Assembly: GCF_021018895.1 (NCBI RefSeq)
Contig: NC_079365.1
Location: 15,141,501-15,205,500, forward strand
Direction of reading: 5' to 3'
DNA length: 64,000 bases
Origin: Seriola aureovittata
Lineage: Eukaryota > Chordata > Actinopteri > Carangiformes > Carangidae
Both the position numbers and the translations under genes were made by a program. Shown piece by piece: positions 37,101 to 49,600 of this stretch. The notes beneath the pieces are model-generated. The model saw only the letters and a program-made list of their open reading frames with translations. It did no database searches and was not told the DNA's origin. How positions within the stretch are numbered: position 1 is the stretch's first letter; the number at the start of each line of letters is the position of its first letter.

Positions 37101-40100
37101 AGTGATAATAAGGGTCCTGCATGTCGCCTGTCCACTCCCATTATCTCCTGTCACATTCACTTCTTAACCCAAATGCCACATTAGCATGCCTGAGATCCAC
37201 TCCCGCAGTGGCATCACACTGACAGCTCTCATACCTGAGCAGCCTATAGATCTCCAGACAGAGCAGTAGCTCCCATCATGGTTTATGCATGTCTCCAATC
37301 TTCATGGATCTCTAACAGTATTAAGACAGGCAGTAAATGGCATATAGTGAGAAATATGTGCCGTGTTAGAATGGTGAGTTCAGACAGAAAGAGTCCTGGT
37401 TCTTTTCAGTTTAGCCAACTCAACTTAAGGCAGAGGGCTGTGTAATACATGTGGAAATAGACTGTAAAGAGCACGTTTGTATAGTCAGCAATGTTTAAAT
37501 GCATTAACACGTTGATATCATTAGCATAAAATGATGCTTTTAGGTTATATCCAACAGAACTGAAAGAAATGTTTTCTATCTAATGCAATCTAACGGCTTG
37601 TGTGCACTGAGTTTGATGCTGAGTACATTGTAATGTGTTACAATGAGTCACAACTTGCAAAAAGGGCCTTTGTTCCTGAGAGGACAATGAAAGCTGTGGT
37701 TCATCCTTCACCTTTCACCGCTACAGCTCCACTATCAAAGCCCAGGCGTGTTGTGGTCAGCAATATCATCCAGCTGGGGAATGGGCTTTTGCCATGAGGG
37801 ATTTAGAGGCTCTATAAAACAGTGTGATACTTCTATTACCTTTCTGACACTTTTTTACTCAAAAAGGTTTGAAAACAGAACTTCATATTCATACCCACTG
37901 TTTTTTGTTAGGGGCACATGCCACTCAACCATATGCCCTCCTCATATCTGTTAGTAGAATAATGTGAAACACAGCAGTGGCATTGTGTTAGTTAGTTAGT
38001 AGCTGGACATTTTTCAGTTCAGGCTTAGTCAGAGGGCGGAACCGCCCGGGCTTGTTTTTCACAGCCCAAATAACATACTTTACAGCTACAGGTGGCTATG
38101 CAAATGGTAAGCTGCTGTCGCTTTCAAAACCTGACAAACACTGTTCAGAGAATACAGTAACATTAGATGTGGAAAATATTGGCATCTTCTTTTACAGAAT
38201 CAAATCAAATCAAATCCCTCAACTCATCATAGCAGTAAGTGATGGGTTTTGCTTACTTCCAGAGTTTCTAGTTAAATGGGGACTGTTTAATCAGAGTTAA
38301 ATTAAATGGCTCCAAACTTTTGTTTTATCCCTTCATGCATAAATCAATTCATCAATCCAGGCAGAACCCAGTCATTGAAATTACATTTATGTTTTACAAA
38401 CAGAGAAACATAAGTTGACATTGATTTTGAGTGATACTATTGAATAAAAACAGAATTATCATCATATTACACTGTACGGTAGCTCTTGAGTAAATACCAG
38501 TTTGTTAAAACTTACCGTAACTGGTTTCTGTTGACACTTTCAGAAGTGTTCATTCAGCTCAGTGGTTTTTGTGGCCATAGTTTGTGATTTCCTTGTGTTT
38601 GGTATATATTTTCCTGAGTTGTTAACCATTTTGAACCTTTCCACATTACATTTACTGTAACTAGCATTCAGCTAAATATGACTAACTTGTGTATTGTAGC
38701 TATTTAGGATGAAGCATCCACACCCATAAACAGGTGTTTATCACAGAGGTTGTGTCCTGTGTAATCGTGTTTTCTGTTATTTATTTTCCAAGTGTTCAGT
38801 ATTGTATACTTTCAAAATCACTATCAGCTTACGCTTTGCTGGTGGTACAAAATGAAAAAAAATGACCAGTTTATTGAATGTTCATATAGCTGAGAAAGCT
38901 TTGCTTTTACAGCTAATGCGACACAAGTGATGGCTCAAAATATACCAAGAAAGCAGTGCAACAGGAATTAGCTCAGGGATAACATCCAGTTAATATGTGA
39001 AGATGTGTGTCAAAAAGAAGATCAGCACTTGTATGTTCCTTTAAGAAGCACTCAGCCCTGGCACAAATGTTAAATCATTTAACTGTGGGAGGAGAGTGGG
39101 AGGAGAGGAGGGATTTCCATCTGAGGGGCAGATGTGGTATTTTAACATTCAACATGCCACAGGTTATGGATCAGATCAGCAGCACATCCCTCTCCACCCC
39201 CACTGCCCCTCACTTTCCTCATAGATCTCCCCTCACCACTACAACCACTGTACGTGTCCTTATTGGCCTGGCTTCCTTTCCCATGCCCACTCTAATTTTC
39301 TTGTTTGTCCACAGGGGCTGAAAACATTAGGAACAGGAGGAAAGGTTAATGTTGCACAGAACTGATGTCAAAGTGTGAGGCTCAGCCAAACAGCCCTGTG
39401 AGCCACCTGAGAGACAAATGATTAAAATTGATGTTTTCACATTTAATCCACTGCCTATAAAGTAAGACGAGCTTACCCAAACACGCTTACACACATACAC
39501 ATGCGCAGGCATGTCAGCGGTAGCCTTTTAGGAGAATGGATGATTGAACAGATGCTTTGAGGTAAAAGTACGAGTGAGTGAACTTTCATGATCCTCATGT
39601 AGCTCGGCACCAGATGCAGAGTTTAGGAAATGATTGAGCACAGGTGATGCAAATGGAATCAAACTGCTTCTTCACTAAAAGAAAAACAAAGGAGACTCAT
39701 GTTTGTATTTCCTCTTGCTGTGTACCATTCAGTCAACTCAAGTTGTCCCATGCCGACAGTTTACTAAATATATTGTTATTTTATTGTTGAGTTTTATGCA
39801 TTGTATTGCTAATGTGTGCTGTTTTGAAAAGTGATATATAAGTAAAGTTTATTATTATTATTTATTATGAATAGAGACTGTGTGAACCATTATACTAAGG
39901 AAATAGTATACTAAGACGTTAATGTAGTGTACAGGCTTGCACCACACAGTGGCTATTTTACAGTTGATAAAATGCTTCAGACAAACCCACCCCTCTGAGC
40001 CAAGGTCCCTCATAAATGCCGACTGAGTGCTTGTTCCTCTGTGAACTGACGTGAAGACAGCTAACAGGGCGACTCAATTTATTAATGCCATTCGGGAAGC

Positions 40101-40553
40101 TGTCGCTCAGAGGAATGAGGCAGAGCCAGGCAGGGTGTGAAATACCATAAACATCTTCATGGCACTGAGCGGTTTGCTGAGCAGGATGGCAGGAGGTGAT
40201 GGGATGCACCCGAGTGCAATGAAGAATGCCGCATGAGCAGAGGAGTGAAGAGCGAGTATTGCCATGTAGACCAGTAGACCGCTAGACATTTTACTCCTCT
40301 CTGGTCTCCTGTGTGTATATTTATGGCTTCTTATATGTGTGGCTGAGTTCAAGCCTGAAGAAGCAGACACACTTTGCATCAGGACATCAGTGAGCTGTAG
40401 TGCAGATAAGGGAGGATAACAGCAAAGGCAGATCTGAAATGAAGTGGATAAGCCCTGGAATATGTGGCTCAGTTTAACTTGGTAAATAATAGCTGTGATT
40501 AAAGGATAGCTTCACATATATTTTATATTTTATTTTATATATTTTATATATTT

Positions 40554-40608
<55 letters not shown>

Positions 40609-43600
40609 TTTTTTTGAAAATGTTACCTCTGCCAAAGAGGTTATGTTTTCACATGTGTCTTTTTGTTTGTTTTTCAGCAGGATAGGGCAAAAAGTACTGA
40701 ACCAAGTTGCACCAAACTTGGTGGAGGGATGGGGGCATGGGTCAGGGAAACATTTTGGTGAAGTATAAGCATTATAAGCAAGCATTACTATTGTCTCCAT
40801 TCTGCCTTCATTTTGTTCAGATTTCAATATGCAAGGTTTAGGATTAGGATTAGATTATGTTTGGGAGTATGTTTCCGTAGACTTGCCTTAATGTCACTGC
40901 TGGCCTCTCATCTGCAGTCCCAATGAATCCCATTCAAAACTCCACGTGGTCTGGCCGCGACGGGAGGGTAGACTGCTCCTTCTCCTTCCCTTGGTAATCC
41001 TTCAATTGGCAGTATCCATTAACACGTGCCAGATTTACCATCTCTTGCTCCCACTGCCCCCTTTCCTCTATCTCCCCTCTTCTCCTCTCCTTTCCCTTGT
41101 CCTATGCAAGTGCACGAACTTATTGGCTGGAATAGTGTTGTGTTATTTGGTTTGAGCCACATTGTTTGTTTTTCATTTACAGAGCCAGGGCTGTGCAGGA
41201 ACACACATGGAACAGACAGCTAGCCGACCATGAGGAGATATTCACTGAATTTGACATAAAGTGTATTGGATCGGAATCACTTACTCCACCTTAAATGCCA
41301 GCTGTAAATGAGGTTTAAAGTTCAGCCAAAGCTAATATGAAGCTCCAACAATTTGAGTCAGCCACAGTTGCAGTCTTTTAAGTATGACATTCCTTCCTTT
41401 TATTTCCACCTACGGTGTTTCCTTCCTGAGCTGCGGCAGAGGGTTTGAAACACTTAGAGGTAATTCTGTTCCACGGAGACTAAATTTGGGAGACACCCTC
41501 TTGATTTGGATAACTCAGACTAATGAAGCCTGGCATTAGCTTAACAAGATGAACTTCACCATGCACTTTTGCGCAAAAAGCAGCCTGAGAGTTTTCTGAC
41601 ATTGCAACTGGACTTGGAGTGGACCTCTTCACAGTATGGAGCGGAGGAATAATTACACTGTGAGCGTTCACGTTTAAAACAGACGAGGGAACAAAAACAG
41701 AAATAGAAAAAAATGTGAACCTCTTCCTATGCCTAGGTTTTATAACTATACTCTGCAGTATGTGAAGTAAAATAGACTGGAATACCTATTCCTTCAACTG
41801 TCTTTTGATTTATAATGAAGCCAGTGGGTCTGTTGTCATGTCGATGAATGACAGTCAACAATCACGCATTTGATTATAGACACTGTATTATGTAATATGT
41901 CTGCCTATTTTCCAGATATATCAGTGTAAGTTTAATGAGCCAGAAACTGGTGAACTGATAATATCAGACAAGGGCTTGAATTTATATTGTGCGTATGTGT
42001 GTGTGGGTGGCTTGCTTTGCTTTTGCACATGTCTGCTAATTGGAGAGAATGCACTATAAATAGAGTTTTTCTTGGAACCTTTACACATCGAGTGGGACAT
42101 CATATTTGTTTCAGATATCTTCCTCTCATTGTAACTGTGCATGTGTGTGCGCCCAGGTGTGTACATGTGTGTTATGTCTCTCGTCACTTCATCTGACAGT
42201 TTTAATCAGGTGATGATTGGCAATCCAGCATGCTCCCTGTTTGCTGTACATTAATAACATGACATTACGGCATCACTCTGCCACTGTTGAGAACAGAACA
42301 GTCTACTGAGCCTTTATTCATCTCCCTCCTGTCACCAGCGCAGCCTCAGCTATGAGGAATACTTTCATATGGATCCTCTGTCTCCTGAGACTCGTTGGCA
42401 GCTTATTGTTCTCCATATTTTCATGTCTGGGGAACTTTTTTATATTCGGCTGAAAATGAAGATAAATTGTTTCTCTGTCTAATATGGAGAGCAGGAAACA
42501 AATTCACATTTTCTTCTTTCCCTGATTTTATTTGAATACATGCTTATTTTCTGTGTTTATCTACCCATGGGCACCTGGTCTGTATGTTTTCTGTTTATGC
42601 AGAGTAATGATGATGATTATTCAAATGATCCACCTGGTGATTTAGCATCTACTTTTATTTCTTATATCGGCTTTCTCCCAAGAATTCTAGAGTAAAATGG
42701 TAATATCAATTTTTAAAAAGGTGCATTTACAACATATTTGGTCTATTCTATACTAAAATTCCATAGTAATAGCAATTTCACACCCTATTTTGTAAGAATT
42801 TGAGAGTTTGATTTCATCTCATAACTCTGAGTATGTTGGTAAGCTGGAGAATTTACTGGATTTCCTTTTTTGTGTAGAGCTTTCTGTGTTTTTGATCTTA
42901 TTTTATTTTGTTTTTGGCAGCAGCCCACCAAGATTGGAAACCATTTCCAAAACGTTTCATCAGCTCACTGACATATTTGATATCATTTTTTTTTTTTTTA
43001 TCCTGTTACAAATCCTATTAACACGATGAAGCTGACTCAAGGGCAAACCTTTTTTGAGAGACTGAGGATGAAAACCATTAGCCAGAAGAATCACATTCTT
43101 TTAAGATGGTTGAATAGATAACCTGGAAGGAAATTGATTCCAAATCTATTTCTGAAAAGAACAACATCCAAAGCAGGGATCTGCTCTGTGCTAAAGGAAC
43201 AATTACACTCTGTCTGTGTCTTAGAATATCTGACAAATTCAGAGATTGATTCTTCTGGATGTGAACAAATCTTAAAAGTTAAAAATCACAGAACTTATTG
43301 TCCTGATTCACAAGTTGACCCTGGTACACAAACTCAGAACCGCTCATAAACAGAACACATGGCTGTGCTTTGTATCTTAGCAAAACAAGATGAGTCAAGG
43401 TTAGTAACAAGACGAGGAAGAACCATTCCTGTTGTGTACATAATTAGTAATATATAATAGTTTAATTTCTGATGGTCCAAATTCAATGTGAATATTAGTA
43501 TAAATGTTGGACACAAGAAGTTCAGTTTCCCTTTAGGTCACCTTACTCATTTTATGGTAGAAAAAACCTGGTTTATCTTTGAGATTTGAAAGAAGACACT

Positions 43601-46600
43601 TATCGAGTGAAGTCAGTATGATACTTCACAAGCTGTCAGTGCCTGTGACCAGATGTAATTATAAGTACATTAGTATATTGTCTTAATTTGAATGTTTCTT
43701 GACTATCTGCTTGAGTTTTGTTATTAGCTCTGCACTTGATCTTTCAGTGCGCTTTCCAGTTCTCCACACTGTGTTTCACCACAATCCACTGACGCCTGGG
43801 ATAAAAGCATAGCTATAAAACATTGCAGGCTCCTGACAAATCATTAAACACATGGTGATGTAATCATACATTGTACTTTTTTAACAGAAAGAAAAATACA
43901 AATGAGTGGGTGACAGAAACATAGGCATCTCGATAACACACAGTATCACTGGTGGCATTTCTTCCTCTTTTCTCATTTCGCTCTTTTGAGAGAACTCCTG
44001 TGCTTCAAAAGACATTTGGCAGCCACTCCACACTCCCCCCACGTCTTCTGCAATCCCTCAGATTATCAAAGTATCCGGTCTCCATGGAAAACAGAGAGGA
44101 GGGATCTCTAGCAGAGGCAGTTGCCCTGGCAACAAGCTCAGTGAAGTCAGCTGCCCAGAGCAGAGGTAAAACACAACTGACTAAATCACATAACTGGAAG
44201 TTGGCAGACAGTTGACAGGATGGAGTAGCTACCTGTCTGGGCCCAGCCAGGTGACCACAGTGAGGATAGTGTGAAAAATGCTGTAGCATAAGAAGATAGA
44301 TTTTTGTACCACACCAGCTCTGATAAACAGTTTCCTAAAAGATATATCTTCTTCTGTAAAAGTTTCTCTCCTTTACCTCCTCCTGTTTTCCTCCTGTTCA
44401 TGTAATAACAGTATACTGTGGTGCTGTAATGAGGACTTCCTCATTCACACCGTATATTGTGTCATGTGTTGTGAGGCTGACCTGCTGAGGCGCTTCAGTT
44501 TTCTTCACGTTTCTGTGCATGTGTCTTTTAAGTCAGTGTTGTGTTTCATTGTAACAAGCAGTCAGTGTTGACATCATCTACTAAGAACTGTACCTGACAA
44601 GCTCCAGGTCCTCCTTCACAGCCACAAGTTTGTCTGAAGCTGCATCTCTCATTCTGATGTGCTACAGTAAAACTAACCAATGTTGCATGGCCAAGCATCC
44701 TGCAGACTGCCAAAGTCCTCATCCACTTTACAACTCAATGCACTCTGCCAGGTAGAAATAGATTTATTATTTCACTCTTGCTGGGAGCAGCATCCAAAAT
44801 CTTGTAGATTAAATAATGTATGTGTGATTCATGTGGTCTGAAAGTATGACCTGAGCATGCTTATGCTGCTCCCTCAAGGCTGCTGGTGTTTTGGTCTTAA
44901 CTGAAAGCGAGTTTGCTGCTGACATGGACGTCTCTAGTTTCCCGGGGGACCCCACAAATCCAATTAGTAATTTGTTGACAAGTCGGGAATGTGAAACATG
45001 GAAAGACCTGAGAGTAAAGGTCCACACTGAAAATGTCAGCCAAATGCAGCAGCGCCGCACTTAATGGACAAGTATCCATCTCATCAGCATGACTGTGTCT
45101 CCTGGGTAGTTTTTGTTATATTTTGAAGTAATGCAGCATCATCAATATACTGTGTGACTACAACATTGCAGAACGGTTTTACCCTTTTTAACTAAATCAT
45201 GAAAACTGTAAAGGAACTGTAAGAAAAAAAACCTCACTAATTAGAAAGCAGTATCTTTGATGTATGGCTTTAGTGTTATAAAATCCAGCAGGTATTTAAA
45301 AGACGGAAGCTCAGTGAAGTTTAAGAATGACAGACAGTATTGGAAGTTTTTTAAGTTAAAGTTTTACCTCCAGGGACGGCCCATAATGAGTACCTCTCAG
45401 AGGTGGAGTGAGTAGTTGGAGAGACACTACGGACTGAAGGACAAAAATAGTGATGGAAAGTAGTGAAATAGACATGCTAATGGAAGGGTTTTGCTCTAAC
45501 ACAGAGCTTTTCTGATGAGGATTTTCTTAGCTATTTAAATAGTAATTTAGACTCAGTGAGGTGTGGCCAAATTGAATAGGCTTTAGGAAGGCAGACGGGC
45601 CAGACTTATGTGCCCTCTGGAGCAAGGTGATATGCTCTTAGAGAGAGTACAGTAATGACAAAAGGGTGGGTGGTTCTTTTCTAATCTACAGGTTTTTATA
45701 TTTTGAATCGAATATAAGATATTATGAAATATATTTTTAAAACTGATATTTACTTATAGATGCTTTGGATAAAAGCGCCTTACCATGACAACTGAGCAAC
45801 CAACAGCTAACATGTTGTTAAACTGTAAACTTTTAAATGTTCTACTTTTTACTACAGCGATTTCACCAAGGAGGTCAGTTGCTTCCTTTTTATTTATTTA
45901 TTTATTTATTAAATTCATAAACAGAAACAAACTCCCCCTGTATTTTGAATGTAAGAATTCACTTTAAATTTCTGGTTTGTTATAATATTTGTTTAGTAAT
46001 CTAATCTGACAGCATCATTGTATGGCAGGAATCATATACTGAACCCCTTCTTTATACTCCCACCACCTCTGAGTCCGTCATTGTCAGCTGGGTGTTTTTA
46101 GAGGCAAAATGCACCAGTGAAGTTGGCAGGAGAAAAAAAGATGGACTCATGAGATTTGAATTCAAAAGCTGCCAGACTCACATCTGTATGGAGCCAGCCG
46201 GTCAGCCTAATGAAGGATCAAACAACATGATACTTTTTTTCCCCCTGATTTTATATTGGTGTTGCTAGACTCATCACCAGCCCACTGGTCGACTGGCCCA
46301 CCAGGAAAACTCACACTCCTCCAGATGGCCTGTCTGCTTATGATTGCCAAAATCCATGGAAGCGTTATTCTGAATAGCTTTATGACTAAAGCAGCAGCGA
46401 ACAAGTTTTCTTATCATGGAGATAGCAACATATCTAACGTAAAAAGAATCATTACGAGAGAATCGTGATTTATTTTTAGAAGATGTTCAAAAAGTTTGAC
46501 TAAATTTGTCTCCAGGACCTGACTGAAAAAGCGTCTGTGCCTCTTCCACAGATTGTGTTTTGAATGAAAGGGAGGATTGGAGCAAAAGCAGAGGCCAACA

Positions 46601-49600
46601 GGATTGAAACAAACAATATAAAGCTGTTTTTTCCTGCACTTTCTTTCAGCTGTTATGGACGTCCCTGTTCTCAGGGATTCACTTCCTCAAACAACAGGAA
46701 ATGTAATTTAACAAATAAGTGGAAAAGATATGAACTTTTTCTGCTACCTATACCTGGATATTGTTTTTCCAAGAAAAAAAACAAACACGCACAATAGATC
46801 AAATATGGCTTTTGTTAAAGTTGTTACTGTAAAAACTGCCTTCATCGTGAAGACTTAGTTTAAAGTAGTGCTTGAGTTTATCATTGCAACAAACCCATAA
46901 AACTGAATTGGCTGGGAGTGATTTTGTCTCATATTTTTCATATAATGTAATAGTGCTTTTCCTCAATCTGGGTCTATCTACAGCATATCATATCATTGCG
47001 TGCTATCACTTGTCTAAACCCAAGGGTTACATTCTCTGTTCAACTCAACTCTCTTCAGTGTCTATCTCACTTTCTCTTTTTCCTTTTTTTCACTATAAAT
47101 CTGTTCCTCCTGTATTCTTCATGTTCTTGCTCCATACTTTGGTTCGGGTCTCTCTTTCACTGCGCCCATAAAACACAGTCATTAGGGCAGGATCAGGCTG
47201 AGAGGAGCGCGGAGGGGGCATTCAGATAGGAGCTCTGTCAGCAGAGGGGACTGTTAATTGTAACCATTAGGCTGCCGTTGTGCCATGCTGACAGAGCTTT
47301 AATAGAGGGTGGCCTGTGGTTTAAACATGGCTCTTGCCCTGTGGACAGCAGCATGGCTATAGTGACTTAAGCCCAGACCCCCCCCCCCCAGGTCTTCGGG
47401 AATGGAGGCGTGGATCTAAAACAAATTGTTATCTTTGGTACCTCTTAAAAACATGCCATTAGTCGGACGATCACTTCCAGTTTCCTGTTTTCTTGTCTCT
47501 GCTCCACTTACATTGATTGTGGCTGTGGAAGTGAAGTTTGTTTGTCTATTTGATCGCCACTCTCTTGGCTGTATGTGCAGTTTATGAGGGTTAATTGAAA
47601 GACTCAAACAGAATTAAACTCCTATTAGCCACTGTGCTGTGCCATAATTAGATATTGGCAATACCATTGCTTTGAGGACTATGTATTGTGATGGTTGTCA
47701 CATTGGCTCATATTCAGAATTGAGACAGGCGTGTGCAGCTGGAAATTATCAGCAAAATTTTGTAGCTTGGCATTCAGACTTCAGCCTCTTGTTTCAACCC
47801 ACTGTGTTCCTCATGAACGGCTACACATGCAGAGGAGAAAGGATAGAGTTTTTAGCCAAATGAGGTGTTGCCCAACAGATTGTTATCTATTTCTGTGTAA
47901 TCTTATAATAATTTCTTTCTGATACACATTGTATCCACTGGACAAAAGATTGGGGTTTTAATATAGACTCTACAGGATGTAATGCAATCTTCATTAAGTC
48001 AAATTTGCTGCTCAGTGACCCCACCCATGCATGCATTATCCATAACTGTCATTTTAGTAACAGCATATTTGTCTCTAACTGTTTTGGGATAAGATAAGAA
48101 CACAATTTTATTACTTAACACGGATACAGGAAGAAATGATTTGCCAGCAGACAGTGTCATCAATAAAGATTTAATGTAAGCTAGGGCTGAACAATTAATA
48201 ATTGAAATATTATCAAAATTGCAATATCTCAAGCTGCAATTTTTTTTGATAAAGGTGAAATGTGTCACCACAGACCATTGATGAAGCATTGTTACGACAG
48301 AGATGCCCCTGCCTCCAAATCATATTCTCCAGACGCAACATGCGGAACGTGTTTATTTGGTACAAGAACCAACAAAAATCACATCACCATCATTTCTGTA
48401 TTTCTCTCTGTGAAAATGAAAGGCAAAAATTATCATTCGTGACTCATATCGCAATCACAATCTGCCAAAATATTCTCTATACGATTTTTTTTTTGCATAT
48501 TGTTCAGCCCTAATGTGAGCTATCACATTGCTAGATACAATTTGATAGAGGGCGATTTAAATATTCTGTCCAATCTACACACGTAAAAGAAGTCAGAATA
48601 TTTTGTCCCTTTTTTTTATTGGCTAAAAGACGGGAACACGGATCTCAAGCACTAACTGTGAATCAGAGGTGTTGTGAGGCTCTCCTGTTTGGACTCTTTG
48701 TGTATTGTCAAGGCCGTGTGGATCCATTTGACGATCAACTTGACCTGGCAGGGCTTGTGAAATGCTTTAGATTTAGTTCTCTATCCCAGTCCTTAATTCA
48801 GCTCGATAGACTATAGTTAAAGAGATGCCATGTTGAGCTCCAAGACATGAAGAGGATTGTGAGGTCTTAGTGTTCTGCTCTAGGGGTTTTCAACCATCCA
48901 CGTACCCAGCAAGGGAGTGGAGGGCAGGGATCAGAAAAACAGGAAGACTGGGACTTTGCTGCCTCTGAAGAAATACTGAGACCAATGACAATTAGTTGTA
49001 CCAGTTACCAATCTCTGTGGCAGGGCTTTTAGAAAAGCATGCTGTCTTGTTCAAACCTGCAGAACTTATTTTAAATTATAGTCGTGGGCCCAGGGTTACC
49101 AAAGACACCAAATAAGTCAAGCTGCATCATGGAGAAATGCGCGTGGGCATAAAATGATGCATGAGACATCTGGGATCTTCTATTTGATATAATGGCGCTA
49201 CTAAAAGCAACATGGTGTTAATTAAATTAATATAAATAAACATGGAGTTTCTTTTCAGATGTTTATAAGTCCCTTTTTGTTGTATTCCTGTCAGTTGCAT
49301 TTAATTTGCTGTGTGCACCATGGCCACATGTGTGCTTTGAGCTGGTGTATGCCCTCTTCCTGTGTGAATGCCAAGGATGGGTACCCATGGTTTATTCATA
49401 GAGAAGTGGTAGAATGCCTGATGGCTCATTTCTAGGGCTACGAGGCCACTCTGGCAGGGACTTTGTGAGGATAATAGATGAAGCGAAGCCTGATCAACAG
49501 AATTATGTTTCTTTCTGTTAATTATGAATTTTGATATGTGGAAGGAATGATTTTCATCACCCATTACATCTTTTCTATTCTGCAGGGGATCTTTTCTTTA

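Noticed and set aside
47231..47298. MicroRNA precursor
   Set aside because: Only 13 base pairs form, and the 42-base spacer does not continue the stem, so it lacks the usual length of paired arm.
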